Source: Dipteris shenzhenensis (taxonomy: Eukaryota > Polypodiophyta > Polypodiopsida > Gleicheniales). Taken from it: a stretch of 64,000 nucleotides of DNA. Position 1 is the stretch's first letter. Each line of letters starts with the position of its first letter. The DNA is taken from assembly GCA_047967505.1 (NCBI GenBank), contig CM106541.1; one strand, given 5' to 3'. Position numbers and translations under genes: made by a program. The notes under the pieces are model-generated. The model was given only the letters and a program-made list of their open reading frames with translations, did no database searches and was not told where the DNA came from. This document shows positions 22,657 through 33,217 of the stretch, in pieces.

Positions 22657-22728
22657 ACTCACAGGCTTGAACCTACAGGAACAAGTTTATTACTCACAGG
22701 CTTGAACCTACAGGAACACGTTTACTAC
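22657..22728. repeat. Tandem duplication, period 36 bp
   Basis: ACTCACAGGCTTGAACCTAC followed by AGGAACA occurs twice head to tail with one or two differences. Confidence 0.9.
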
Positions 22729-23025
22729 TTATAGCATGAACTTAGAGAGGCTAAGGCTCGACTCGCCTCTCGGAGATGAAAGTTTTCAATATGGAAAATA
22801 AAGGAAAACAGGAAATTATATAGGAAGTATTACAGATACAAAGTGAAGCAACTCTCGAACCAAAGCTGGTAACCACAGTCCAGGACTTAGTTACCACGCA
22901 AGCAAATCAGTAAAACAGGAAATTACAGCTAAAATGGACAACAAAATCAACACATGGGATGTTTATGAAGAAGTACAAGAACAGGAAAAAGGGGTAATAA
23001 CACCCGGATTCTACCCGTGGGCTGG

Positions 23026-23089
23026 CAGGATGGGAACATGGCAGAAAAGATGGAGCACAGGATGGGAACATGGCAGAAAAGATGGAGCA
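23026..23089. repeat. Tandem duplication, period 32 bp
   Basis: Two copies of CAGGATGGGAACATGGCAG plus AAAAGATGGAGCA, essentially identical. Confidence 0.92.
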
Positions 23090-23796
23090 TGCCACACAAG
23101 CAATCCCCCAGATTTAATGGGACTCAAAAGATATGGTTGGTGTCCTCCAATAAGGGACACAAGCCCCATTAATTAAGGAGACTGCCAAAAGTGCATTGGA
23201 GTCAAGTATGAACTCTGATGTGAAAGTTTAAGGACAAGGGGGATGCCCTCTTTGAATTCACGAGCAGTATATCACACTCACAATGAGCAAGAAGTAACTA
23301 AACAGCCTTCAGGTTCCTCAGTGGCGTGGAAACATTAAGCTTAGTTTTATAATCTCTGCAGCTACTGTCTTACAATGCAGGATTATTTGAAGTGCTTATT
23401 GAAGTTTTGAAGTTATATTGAGATTTGTTTTGTTGTTTTTGTTCTCTAAGTAATGGATTCTTTGATCTGCTTATTATTTTCCTTGTTTGAAGTGTTATGT
23501 GAGACATGATTGTGGTCTGTAGGAGTTTCTGTTGGTCAATCTTAACCATCATCTCTGAAGCTGCTTGAGCATCACTGCATTCACGTTTTCTATACAATCC
23601 TCTCAATTTTTAGAACCCTTGTGTGAAGTGGTTTCCTGTTCATGTCATCTGTAAATAAGCTTTTACTGCATGCAGCCTTTGAATCTCTGACACATATAAT
23701 CTATCCTAGGAATGAGAAGGGAAAGGGTCATTGTAATGTTTATCATATGTGTATTTTGAATGTCAGTTTACTTGAATTAGCAGCTGTTGCTTGTAG

Positions 23797-23887
23797 GATG
23801 ATCCCCATAAGCAATGATTTAGTAGGGGAGCTTAGTGATGATGGTACAGCAAGGCAACAACCTGAGAAATCCTTCTGGGCAAAATAT
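23797..23887 (+). CDS. EMC10: EMC10 penultimate coding exon
   Basis: The exon encodes MIPISNDLVGEL, an acidic linker and then QQPEKSFWAKY. The acceptor TTGCTTGTAG ends at 23796 and the donor TAT/GTAAGT follows 23887, a consensus plant 5' splice site in phase 0. EMC10 proteins end with a KSFxAKYWMY motif just before their single transmembrane helix; here it is completed by the exon at 36380. EMC10 is a single-pass subunit of the ER membrane protein complex, which inserts tail-anchored and multipass proteins. The part seen here is the lumenal segment just before the membrane. The first base of the exon is the third base of a codon, so the upstream exon must end in phase 2; that exon was not located. 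Confidence 0.8.
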
Positions 23888-24149
23888 GTAAGTTGTCCTC
23901 TTTTTTTAAATTTAAGTTCTCCTTGATTTGCACTTCAAAATTTAAGCTTTCACTGTGTTCAGCACAACTGCATATGTATACACATATGTTTTTGTGTATC
24001 CATAATACATATCCGAATGCGCATGGCGTTGCAAACGGATGGCCTGAGAAGTTCTTTTCAAGCAAGCCATCTCCAAATTAGCACTGCAATTTCTGTGATT
24101 TCATTGTATATAAGGCAATACATCTGCATGCACGTCTTTCATATCCTTA

Positions 24150-24245
24150 GCGAGCCCTTCGCCCCAGCCCACAATGGCTTGTATGAGTTTACATTGTTCC
24201 CGCACTTTTATCCCATAGGCCCACGAGGCCTCCCGTGGACGTTAA

Positions 24246-24282
<37 letters not shown>

Positions 24283-24288
24283 CTCTCT
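24150..24288 (+). mobile_element. LINE copy B: 3' UTR only, ending in (TC)n
   Basis: Only the last part of the LINE family is present: GCCCACAATGGCTTG, then CCCATAGGCCCACGAGGCC, the hairpin CCACGAGGCCTCCCGTGG, GACGTTAATA and a (TC)n run at 24248-24278. The same series occurs in copies C and D. Confidence 0.75.
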
Positions 24289-24389
24289 CTCCCCAATTGT
24301 GGGGTTTGTCTTGAGATCCCTTGCAGTCTCTCTTGTCTCTTTCACTCCTCTCCAATATTGTTTGTGTGTGGTCTGCTCTCTCTCTCTCT

Positions 24390-25283
24390 CTCTCCCTAGA
24401 GAGCAGCGGGTCTATAGACTATGCACGATGGAGGAGGTCGAGACAAAGGAGCATTTTCCATGTGTTTGTCCGGCCTACTATGAGATCCGAGGGCGATACC
24501 ACTGTCTCTTTCAAGAGGGGCTCGGCTTTGGACCACTCTCACGGCTGATACATTTCTCCGACCAGATTTGCATTGGGCTCTACTTGATTGAGATGCGGAG
24601 ACACAAAGATTCCCTTGTGCGGCAGGCCACAATCGATGCCTCAGGACACTTAGCTAGACCGAGCACAGACACGAGTCACTGATTTTTACGCATCCGAGCC
24701 AGCGCCAAATGAGATCGAGGGGGAGGAGCTCGAGGAGACGAGAACACTATGGATCAAGAGTGAGACTTGTCATCACCACGATATGGCTGGGCGAGAGGCG
24801 CGGAGACGACACACGACACGTGGGGCGGCCAGAGCAGGCACGATTCAGGTTCGACCTATCTCAGCCCTCCTCAGAGGGGACTGCCAGAGACAAGGCATTA
24901 CTCTCGATGTAGCCCATCGGATACAGAGATCCAAGAGAGTGCGCCTCCCGCCACCACGAGAGACAGCCCGACAGACACAGATATGTGAGCTCTTTGCGTC
25001 ACATTAGAGGGCCATCAGGGAGCCGGGCTATATAGAGCCTCCACATGTACTTGGAGCTCTGGTTCTCAGTAGTTGATTGCCCTCTTTTTCCTACTATGTT
25101 TTGTACCAGTTGTACTAGGGTTTTTTTGCATATCATTTAGCACTCAGCAAGGGCCTTAGTGTGCCCTTTGCTTCAGCCCACAGTGGCTTGTGTGGGTTAC
25201 ATATATCTTGTATCTTGTTTCATAGACTTGTGACGTCTCGTGAAGATGTTAATACAACTTTTGTTCTTTCTTTCTCTCTCCAC
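24390..25283 (+). mobile_element. LINE copy C: ORF2 C-terminus and 3' UTR
   Basis: The frame encodes VYRLCTMEEVETKEHF, CVCPAYYEIRGRYHCLF, PLSRLIHFSDQICIGLYLIE, the C-terminal zinc-finger domain. A frameshift near 24660 leads to a second open stretch TDFYASEPAPNEIEGEELEE through a basic Arg-rich region to CELFASH and a stop at about 25007. The 3' UTR has the family signature (GGGCCTTAG...CCCTTTGCTTCAGCCCA) and ends GATGTTAATACAACTTTTG with a pyrimidine tail. It is the longest readable C-terminal extension of this family in the window. Confidence 0.8.
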
Positions 25284-25289
25284 CCTTGC

Positions 25290-25960
25290 CACCGTCTCCC
25301 TCTCGCCACCCTCAGCCCTCCCTCGCCATCCCTGTACACCCTACCAACCTGCTCGGATGCTGCTGCGCCACCCCTCTACCTCCGCCACCCTGCTCGGGGC
25401 TCATGCGCAACCTCCCAGCCCATGCCCGTTTGCTCAGGGCTCCTGCGACACCCCTCAGCCCTTGCCCGCTGTTCAGCCTGTTTTGGGTTTCCTGTGACAC
25501 CCTCTGGTTGCGCCAGCTGCTGCTGCTGCTCCCGCACCTACTGCCCCCGCTCCAACCGCTCTGGCAGGCTAGGATCCCGCACCACCTCCCCTGGACTGCC
25601 CTCAAGCGTCACAAAATACCTCTCCGCCCCCACTTGGGGCCTAGTTCACGCAAAAAACAGACCCCTCCATCCATAGTATGCTTCAAGACCTGCAAGAAGC
25701 CAAGAAGATCACTTGAAAAGGAACAAAAAGGGGTAAGTAAAGAATTCCCCAAGAATGATAAGGAAGGGGAAGAAAACTCAGAGATTGAATCAAGAAACAC
25801 AATGCATCACTGAAATACAAGACAATAGACAGGGGCAAGCAAAGGGGACATACCAACACGCATGAAGGTCGCTCAGGGCAGCAGAGGATGTAAGAAATAT
25901 CTTCTTTCCTACACACTCACACTTCTACAAACAGAAAGGGCCAAACAGTGAGCTTGCAAT
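25290..25960 (+). other. C-rich leader, probable LINE 5' untranslated region
   Basis: Compositionally odd: C and T rich from 25290 to 25700 with repeated (C)TGCGCCACCCC and CTGCTCGGGGCTC-type phrases. Both strands are open and give Pro/Ser-rich readings, but no frame is favoured and no domain is visible. It lies just upstream of LINE ORF1, so it is probably the LINE promoter and leader. Confidence 0.45.
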
Positions 25961-26244
25961 ATGCCTACACGTGGTTATGCTGAATATAAATGGGGAAAAC
26001 AGGCCCTAGATGTTGCCATGGCAACATACTCATCAGGGACACCAACCAAGGTTGCGGAAAGTGTCCTTACCAGCCTCCATAAGGTATGCACAGCCCTCAT
26101 TGAGAAGATAGATAATCTGGAAGCTACAAATGTAGCCTTATTGGCTGAGAAAGAACTAGTGGATAAGGGACTCCGTGAAATGAAGAAACAGGGTGGGAAG
26201 ATGCAAGAAGAGTGGAAGAAAGAGAAATCTAAAAGAGAGGAATG

Positions 26245-26314
26245 GGAAAAAGACAACCTGGAATGGGTAGCTGCCAATAGGAAAAAGACAACCTGGAATG
26301 GGTAGCTGCCAATA
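26245..26314. repeat. Tandem duplication in LINE ORF1, period 35 bp
   Basis: GGAAAAAGACAACCTGGAAT followed by GGGTAGCTGCCAATA occurs twice without visible differences. The period is not a multiple of three, so it is a frame-breaking event, and it accounts for the early stop of ORF1. Confidence 0.95.
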
Positions 26315-26574
26315 CCAGCCTCCAAGGTAAAGTACAGGCATTGGAAATTGAAGTATAGCAAATAAAAGAAATGAATGGGGCCTCGGTAGAGACATGCAAG
26401 GCAATGGAAGAGCTCAAAGCAGAGAATGCCAACCTCAAGAAAGATATTGCAGCTATGCAGGCCACAATGCAAGGGAAACACGTTGAATTGAAACAACAAA
26501 TCAGCATGGGGGAAGCCAAGATGTTGGAATGGAAGGATTGGGTCAAGAAAGGCACACTTGCCCCTAAAAAAGAG

Positions 26575-26829
26575 AAAGAAAGAAAGAAAGAAAGTTTATT
26601 AAAGTCTTCGGAAGACCGATGGGTCTATGAGACTGTAAAAATCCTAAAACAACGAGCTGTGGTAGTGGAGCTACTAAACGAGCGTCCATACCAATGCAAA
26701 ATGCAAAATGCCAAAAATGTAGAATGGTAGTACTAAGTCCTAAGTACAACATAGTCATGTTGGTGGTCGACTATATATCAATCTCAGCATCATCATCAAT
26801 ATCATCATCATCCCCAGCAACTTGAGGAG
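26575..26829 (-). mobile_element. Short 5'-truncated LINE (or SINE-like) copy, antisense
   Basis: This is the reverse complement of the element at 32971-33214. On the - strand it begins with a GAT-rich segment, passes GTCGACCACCAACATGACTA, CATAGACCCATCGGTC and the hairpin GTCTTCCGAAGAC, and ends TTTAATAAAC(TTTC)n. It is flanked by AAAAGAGAA-like direct repeats (about 26567 and 26831). Removing it rejoins the LINE ORF1 frame as APKKE/KRRTSK. Its 5' end looks like the last acidic codons of an ORF, so it is more likely a truncated LINE than a SINE. Confidence 0.75.
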
Positions 26830-29343
26830 GAAAAGAGAAGGACCAGCAAAGCGCTAAATGTCTTGGTGAGGGGCCTACCAATGGTAGATGCCAAGATACT
26901 GTTCACCAAAATGGGAGTCAACCTCACTTGTGAGACAGCGTGGAGGGTGGGTAAACTTGAGGCAATCACAAAACCACGAGTGCTGAAGTTTCTGACAGCC
27001 ATGGACAGAAAAATCCTCATGCGCACGAGAGCGACTTTGAAGGGAACCAAGATCTACTTGGATGACGACCTCACACTTCTACAACAGGAGTATCGAAGGG
27101 AAGGTATGCTACGAGTAATGGCAGCAAGGGGAACATGGAAATGGGCTGCATACATGGTAGGGTGATCATCTGAGAAAGAGAAGACAAGGAGGATAAGGAA
27201 GAGAAGGATGAGAAGGAAGAGGGAGAATTATGATTGTGTCGAGCCCATGGGATTTGTGCACACACCGGACTGAAAATAGCAGTATGGAATTGTAATGGCA
27301 CACTATGGTCCGACCCAGGAGGTTTCTTGGAGACATATAATGAGAGAGAGGTGATCTTCTATACTGAGACACATGAGAGCCCAGAGAGAGGGTTGCCCAC
27401 AGTAACAGGATACACATAGGAGTCAGCTCACAGGAGAGAGTTGAGGAGAGATAGCGGAGTACGAGGCTCTGGGGGAGTGGCTGTCCTTTTGAAATCACAC
27501 CTGAGAGCACTCATCTGTGTGGCCCGGAGAGAGGAGCATGCCCGACACATTTGGATATGACTGTAGCTTCCATATGCTTGACCTATCTTCATTGCGATGT
27601 GCTACTTTCCTCTAGATACATCATCCTATGCACGAGAGGTCACTACAGATGGACTCAGCCCATATGAGACGATTCAGGATGACATCATTGAGTTCTCCAG
27701 ACAGGGAGACACACTCCTACTAGGAGATTTCAATGCACGGATAGGGAATAAATAGGTGGGCCTGCTTGACTTCACAGATGACAAAGATCCAAACAGTCTC
27801 GGAGCTAGGCGTAGTTGAGCTCGGGATATTGAGGCACTCTGCAGATGCCCCATAGGTGACAGGGTATGGATGACATCTATGCTTTAGCTGGGGCAATCCT
27901 TGACCTGATCATCTATAATGGTCTCCATAGATGGCCGTCTTCTGGAAGACTCACTTACTTCCCGCATGGCAGTGGATCTAGTACAATGTACTATCTACTA
28001 GGCCTACTATCACGGGTACACGACTTTGACATACCCCTCCCACCACTCGAAGCTGACCACTCATACTTGGCCTTCCATATCTATGCCACTATGCCAGCCA
28101 CAGGCAGAGTCCCTACCGCGCCTGCACGCATCCAGATCTACTTTGACCGTTCCCTTGACCCAGTGTACGTGAATCACTTGGCCAGGGAGCTCCCGGCTCA
28201 AATTGGAGATGATATAGACCTCGCGAGCGCTTTCGACGCCCTGGTCTCTGTGATACAGGACGCTGCTACCAGATCCTTTCCCATGACCCGATCCATGCGG
28301 ATCCAAGATGGGAAAATGCTCCAAAACCCTTGGTTCGACGATGAGTGCAGAGAGGCGACAGCCCATCTAGCATAGGAGCGGGCTTTGGGTCATCTGACGC
28401 CACCTGAGGCACAGAGGATCTTTCGACGGGTGACACGTCGTAAGAGGCAGGCCGTCCTCACACATAGGATGGATGAGATTGTCAGATCTTTTCAAGAGGA
28501 GACCCGACCACTGGATGAAGGTTTCTATTGGAGGGAAAGCCACCTATTCCCATCACCGAGCCAGATGTGTGGCACATGTATGCATGCTCCCTCTATGATG
28601 CCCATATGCAGACACCATCGGATATGTCCTCTATGCCTAAACCCACCACTTGCCACTTGTTCACCACAGAATTTACGGGCTGCACTTCGACGATTACACA
28701 ATCGGATAGCGCAGGACCATGAGGGCCTATGGACTGAGCACTTTACTCATGGATAGAAGGTCCTTGCCCTGGTCCTAGCACAGATGTTTAACTTGGCTCT
28801 GTGCCACGGCTTTCCACCGGCTTGGAGCACTACCACTATTGTACCAATACACAAAGCTGGGGACCCTATGGAGACTGGGAACTATAGTACCTTCATGATT
28901 GGCCACTCTCTAGCCAAGATTTATGGATTTGTTTTAGAGAGGGAGCTTAGTAGTCATACAGAGGCTCGAGGGCAGCAGGCACTAGGGCATGCATGATTCT
29001 AGAGACAACATTTTACCCTAGATCACATTTTCACTCTGAGGGCTATCATTGAGGAGGCGAGGTCCAGACACTAGAAGGTCTACACATGCTTTGTAGACTT
29101 TCGGAGGGCTTTTGACATTGTCCCACGGTCCCGCATGATTAGGACACTGTAGGAGCTACAAATTTCAAAGACACTGATATGGGGGGTGATGAGCTTGTAT
29201 GAGTTAGTCAGAGGCAGAGTTCGCACCCAGGTGGTCTATCGAATTGGGCGAGAGTACGATGGGATTGAAGTAGTGCTGCCCCCTCTCACCGATCCTCTTC
29301 GGGCTTTACATTGATGAGATCAATTCCTTCATAGACCACCTAG

Positions 29344-29348
29344 GAGGC
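29344..29348. repeat. Target duplication of the LTR element (left copy)
   Basis: AGGCG directly precedes the left LTR and is repeated at 31445-31449. Confidence 0.92.
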
Positions 29349-29919
29349 GTGTCATGACAAGAGAAATCACTAACCCGTGATAAGTAGACATTAAAACATT
29401 ATTATATATTATACGCCAATGGTGTAACATGTATATGTATTTATGATGGACACCGACCGATTTGTTATGGCGGTGGATCATCTGAGTAGGTAGGACTAGT
29501 CGAGCTAGAGCCACTGCTTCAGATGGCATCAAATTTGGACATGTGATACTTATTCTATTAATAAAAATGTGCACACACGTGTCTAGGTCCTAGGGGCAAT
29601 AGGAAGGGAAGGGTGCATTAAGGTGCATTGAATGGTAGATGCATGGGTCATAGGCTAAGGGTAGGTGTAAATGGGAAGATGGAACTTGAGTGATCTCAAG
29701 GGACATTAATGAAAGGGTATCACCCTTTCATTGTGAATCTCATGTAGCATTCTTCATTCACATTGCATTCATCCGCCATCTCACACACACCTTGCATGTA
29801 GGTCGAATTAGAAACAAGTACTCTCATGAGGGCGCTCTTTCCCATTGGAGGGCCAATCGGCTGTCAAATTCTGCATGCATTGCACACATTTGCATTCTTG
29901 AGAAGGCTGGTTCTTCACA
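29349..29919 (+). repeat. 5' LTR
   Basis: TG...CA ended, followed after two bases by the initiator-Met primer site TGGTATCAGAGC at 29922. Confidence 0.93.
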
Positions 29920-29949
29920 TTTGGTATCAGAGCTGTGACAATCCACGAT

Positions 29950-30874
29950 CGGGATAGAAGAGTGTGCGGGACGGAGGTACGGACAGCAAGTGCGAGCGTA
30001 TGAGAAGGCTGCGTGGAAGAGAGTCGTAGGAGGCGGCGGCGCGCGGGTGAAGGTTGCACGCAAGGTGCAGGCCAAGAGAGCGGCAGGAAGGCCACGCGAG
30101 GGGAGCTGCGGGCGGAAGAAGGGGTCAACTCTACAACACTTGACTTTTGCTGTAAAATAAACCCTTTTCTGAAATTACAGCAAGTCATTTTTTCTCTTGT
30201 ATTACTAAAAGGAAAGAAAGGAAGGGGAAGGGATATTTAATAATGAACTTGTCCTTTTTCCTCCACTACTAGAAGGAGATAGGGAGAGAACACCATCACC
30301 TCCTCCTGAAGAGGATGATGTAGATGAGAGTTTTACACATATTGAGTATGATAACCCACGTATAGAATTACCTTCATCTCTCCTTTAAGAATCTCTTGAT
30401 AGGGAGTTTTCCTTTAGAAATGAAGGGAGAAACGAGTTCATCCAAGAGCAAGGCGTTGAGTTTATGCCTTTAACTCAAAATCCCGTACACATGGATTATA
30501 ATCCAAGTGCAAGAGGGAGAGAGGAGTCTCCCGTTTTGATAAGCTGGTTTCTCAGCTTAGCCATATGATTGAACAGTCCATTATGACAAAATTAGGGACT
30601 AAGAGAGTGCTGAATTTTGGGGATGATGATTTAAGTACCCCCTCAAAGAGAGCAGTGGTACTTCTGCATTTTGAATACTCAGCATCAAGAGGAATCGGAA
30701 CTTGAAGATGGGATTTAAGTTCTGATTCAGAAGAGATAGTGTACTACCAACAGAAGATTATTTGCAGATTATGAAGAGTAGATACAAATGCAGAAGTAAA
30801 AGAGAAAAGCATACGCAAGAGAAAGAGACGAGAGGATCCAGAAGAGGACTTATGCCCATTCAAGCAGGAGGGAG
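29950..30874 (+). pseudogene. Internal region with a gag-like remnant
   Basis: Two frames give plausible coding: GDRERTPSPPPEEDDVDESF with EYDNPRIELPSSL, and later FDKLVSQLSHMIEQSIMT with LGTKRVLNFGDDDLSTPSKR. These look like an acidic gag N-terminal segment, but no zinc knuckle or major capsid homology is visible. Stops at about 30388 and elsewhere break it. It could be an unrelated leftover of the parent element; the gag reading is an inference. Confidence 0.4.
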
Positions 30875-31444
30875 TGTCATGACAAGAGAAATCACTAATT
30901 TGTGATTAGTAGACATTAAAATATTATTTTATATTATACGCCAATGGTGTAACATGTATATGTATTTATGATGGACACCCACTGATTTGTTATGGCAATG
31001 GATCATATGAGTAGATAGGACTAGTCGAGCTGGAGCCACTGCTTCAGACGGCATCAAATTTGGACATGTGATACTCATTCTTTTAATAAAAATGTGCACA
31101 CACGTGTCTAGGTCCTAGGGGCAATAGGAAGGGAAGGGTGCATTAAGGTGCATTGAATGGTAGATGCATGTATCATAGGCTAAGGGTAGGTGTAAATGGG
31201 AAGATGGAACTTGAGTGATCTCAAGGGACATTAATGAAAGGGTATCACCCTTTCATTGTGAATCTCACGTAGCATTCTTCTTTCACATTGCATTCATCCG
31301 CCATCTCACACACACCTTGCATGTAGGTCGAAATAGAAACAAGTACTCTCACGAGGGCGCTCTTCCCCATTGGAGGGCTAATCGGCATTCAAATTCTGCA
31401 TGCGTTGCACACATTTGCATTCTTGAGAAGGTTGGTTCTTCACA
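30875..31444 (+). repeat. 3' LTR
   Basis: Nearly identical to 29349-29919; preceded by polypurine tract GCAGGAGGGAG and followed by the target copy AGGCG. Confidence 0.93.
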
Positions 31445-32970
31445 AGGCGAAGGATCACCATTGGCCGATCTCATGATATAGATAATGCTATACGCTGATG
31501 ACATAGTCCTTATCTCTTCCTCAACAGAGGGACTGCAAAGACATTTGGAGGCCCTAGAGGTGTTCTGTAGAGAGAGAGACCTGATAGTCAGCCTTGGGAA
31601 GACCAAGGTTATGGTCTTTGACACCTCACATGGAGTGCTCCGTTGACACAGCTTCACTTATCGAGACGAGCCAGTGAAGATAGTGCAGTCCCACACCTAT
31701 TTGGGAGTAGTCTTCACAAGACTCCTTTTCACTATGACACATGTAGTCCATGTACGACTCATGAGGACGCGGTTCTCTAGCCCGATTGGAGAGACATTGC
31801 TTCTAGGCACACTTTCAAGATCGACTGGCGAAGTGCTGGCTCTTCGATACATTAGTGCGACCGACTGCTATGTATGCAACATCCTTCTAGGGATGTGACC
31901 TACCGATTGTAGAGTGGAGGAAATTTGAGTGGCTACATGTGACTATGGGATCCAGGATGATTTGGAGCAAGCCCTCAGTCTCGCATGAGATAGTACAGGC
32001 AGAGTTTGCCATGACACCACTACAGATTGATGGCATCTTTCAGACAAAGACATTTATTCATAGCGTCTAGGACTTAACCCAGTGGAGACTACCGAGGCTA
32101 GCTCTGGAGTCATCTAGACGACTGGTTGAGAGCGGGCGGACACATGGTATGCTCGTATATTCACACGGTTCACGAGATTCAGATGGATAGGCTCCCTCCC
32201 TTTGAGTACAGTATGGATGCATCCCCTGAGTCGATGTCGCGAGATGGGATTAACCGTATCATATGGTTAGACCTCCTCCAACTCCACACAGCTCGAACTT
32301 GGGGGGAGATCAAGAGCTCCCTACGAAGACCTAGTTCTACCGCGACCACTGCTTGAGAGTCTCGGAGGAGGGTTACATTATCAGACGCTAGTATCTTGAT
32401 AGAGGAGTCTGACACGCACTGAGGATCGCCATTGGGCAGATGCGGGTTTCATCCCATTAGCTGAGGATTGAGACAAGGAGAGCAACATGTATACCCAAAG
32501 AGCAGTGGACCTACATGCTATGCACACTAGGGATGATTGAGACAGAGAGCACTTTCTCTGTGCCTGCCCAGCCTACTACATGATCCGGGGACGATACTAT
32601 TGTCTCTATCAGGATGGGAGTGGGTTCGGCCCACTGTTACGATTGATTCACTTCCATGACCAGGTCTGCATTGGGCTCTATTTGCTTGAGATACTCCGAC
32701 ACAGGGATATCCTGCTACGAAGATCAGAGAGCAGCAGGAGGTGACCAGATCATAGGACACAAAGGTTGACAAAACACAACAGCATGTCACATGTTTGGTA
32801 CTTGATTTTGCTTGAGCTATTTAGCTCTTTATTTCAGCATAGTACTCAGCCAGGGCCTTAGCACGCCCTTTGCTCTAGCCCTTTGTGGCTTGTATTTTGT
32901 TGCATTCTGTACTTTGTCCCATAGGCCCGTGAGGCCTTCTGCAGAAGTTAATGCATCTTTCTCTCTCTGT

Positions 32971-33169
32971 GATGATGATGATGATGGTGTTGATTTGTAA
33001 TCGACCACTGGCATGACTATGTTGTACTTAGTACTATTATTTTGCATTTTTGCATTTTGCTTTCTACATTGGTGTGGATGCTCGTTCAGTAGCTCCATCC
33101 TTGTAGCTTGTTTGTACCAGGTTGCTCACAGTCTCATAGACCCATCGGTCTTCCGAAGACTTTAATAAA

Positions 33170-33214
<45 letters not shown>
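32971..33214 (+). mobile_element. Short LINE tail copy ending in (TC)n
   Basis: Begins in a GATGATG run at the tail of LINE D and carries TCGACCACTGGCATGACTA, CATAGACCCATCGGTC, the hairpin GTCTTCCGAAGAC and TTTAATAAACG, then a pure (TC)n run to 33214. It is the sense counterpart of 26575-26829. Confidence 0.78.

Positions 33215-33217
<3 letters not shown>

Larger units (their letters stand above)
22193..23796. other. Anonymous stretch upstream of the EMC10 exon
   Basis: Contains a C/G-rich low-complexity block (22193-22385) with a G run of about 13 at 22359, and two tandem duplications annotated separately. Since it lies just upstream of a + strand EMC10 exon, it is presumably intron. I looked for further EMC10 exons here and found none that I could support. 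Confidence 0.5.
25961..27165 (+). pseudogene. LINE ORF1 (coiled-coil RNA-binding protein), broken
   Basis: Starts MPTRGYAEYKWGKQALDVAM. Residues 40-110 are a Lys/Glu-rich coiled coil (EKIDNLEATNVALLAEKEL, EEWKKEKSKREEWEKD). A 35 bp tandem duplication at 26245-26314 shifts the frame and stops the first open stretch at 26305; the coiled coil continues from 26371 (EELKAENANLKKDIAAMQAT, KQQISMGEAKMLEWKDWV). A short antisense LINE copy (26575-26829) interrupts it at APKKE; beyond it the frame reads KRRTSKALNVLVRGLP, then FTKMGVNLTCETAWRVGK, LKGTKIYLDDDLTLLQQEYR, an L1 ORF1-type RNA-binding C-terminal domain. The stop is at 27165. The known role of such proteins is to coat LINE RNA. Confidence 0.75.
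29349..31444 (+). mobile_element. Non-autonomous LTR retrotransposon, 2.1 kb, inserted in the LINE RT domain
   Basis: Two LTRs of about 570 bp (29349-29919 and 30875-31444) begin TGTCATGACAAGAGAAATC and end GGTTCTTCACA. A primer site TTGGTATCAGAGC follows the left LTR and a polypurine tract AGCAGGAGGGAG precedes the right one. The 5 bp duplication AGGCG flanks the element, and its removal restores the LINE frame. The internal region is only about 955 bp and has no protease, integrase or RT. I count roughly 28 differences between the LTRs by eye (about 5%), most of them C/T or G/A. It must have relied on enzymes from another element. It resembles LARD or gag-only types in structure. Confidence 0.93.
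27256..32760 (+). pseudogene. LINE ORF2: APE endonuclease, reverse transcriptase, C-terminal zinc finger
   Basis: Endonuclease: GLKIAVWNCNGTLWSDPGG, FYTETHE (catalytic Glu), LLLGDFNARIG (Asp/Asn), LTYFPHGSGSS, ADHSYLAF (Asp-His). RT: IVPIHKAGDPMETGNYS, MIGHSLAKIYG, LDHIFTLRAIIEEARS, CFVDFRRAFDIVPRS (first catalytic Asp). The frame then reaches SFIDHLGG, where a 2.1 kb LTR element intervenes, and resumes as EGSPLADLMI, stop, IMLYADDIVLISSS with the YADD box intact, GKTKVMVFDTS, SHTYLGVVF. The C-terminal domain has CPAYYMIRGRYYCLYQ and LIHFHDQVCIGLYLLEI. More than ten stops or frameshifts are present. In life it would nick target DNA and prime reverse transcription of LINE RNA. Confidence 0.85.
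25290..32970 (+). mobile_element. LINE copy D: nearly full length, with two later insertions
   Basis: The order is a C-rich leader (25290-25700), ORF1 (25961-27165), and ORF2 with endonuclease (27256-28100), RT (28700-29348 and 31445-31660) and C-terminal zinc finger (32500-32760). The 3' UTR then runs from GGGCCTTAGCACGCCC to CCCGTGAGGCCTTCTGCAG, AAGTTAATGCATC and a short (TC)n. Subtracting the short LINE insert at 26575-26829 and the LTR element at 29349-31444 leaves about 5.3 kb, a sensible LINE length. Numerous stops and a 35 bp tandem duplication inactivate it. Its leader abuts the tail of copy C. Confidence 0.82.

Noticed and set aside
24017-24682. A 221-codon + strand ORF
   Set aside because: Only its last third is real (LINE C-terminus). 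The first part runs through LINE 3' UTR and a (TC)n run giving Ser-Leu repeats.
25161-25813. Overlapping Pro/Ser/Leu-rich ORFs on both strands
   Set aside because: C-rich leader sequence open in several frames; no domain and no preferred frame.
29349-31444. Two near-identical 570 bp blocks as a segmental duplication
   Set aside because: TG..CA ends, primer site, polypurine tract and 5 bp target duplication identify them as LTRs of one element.
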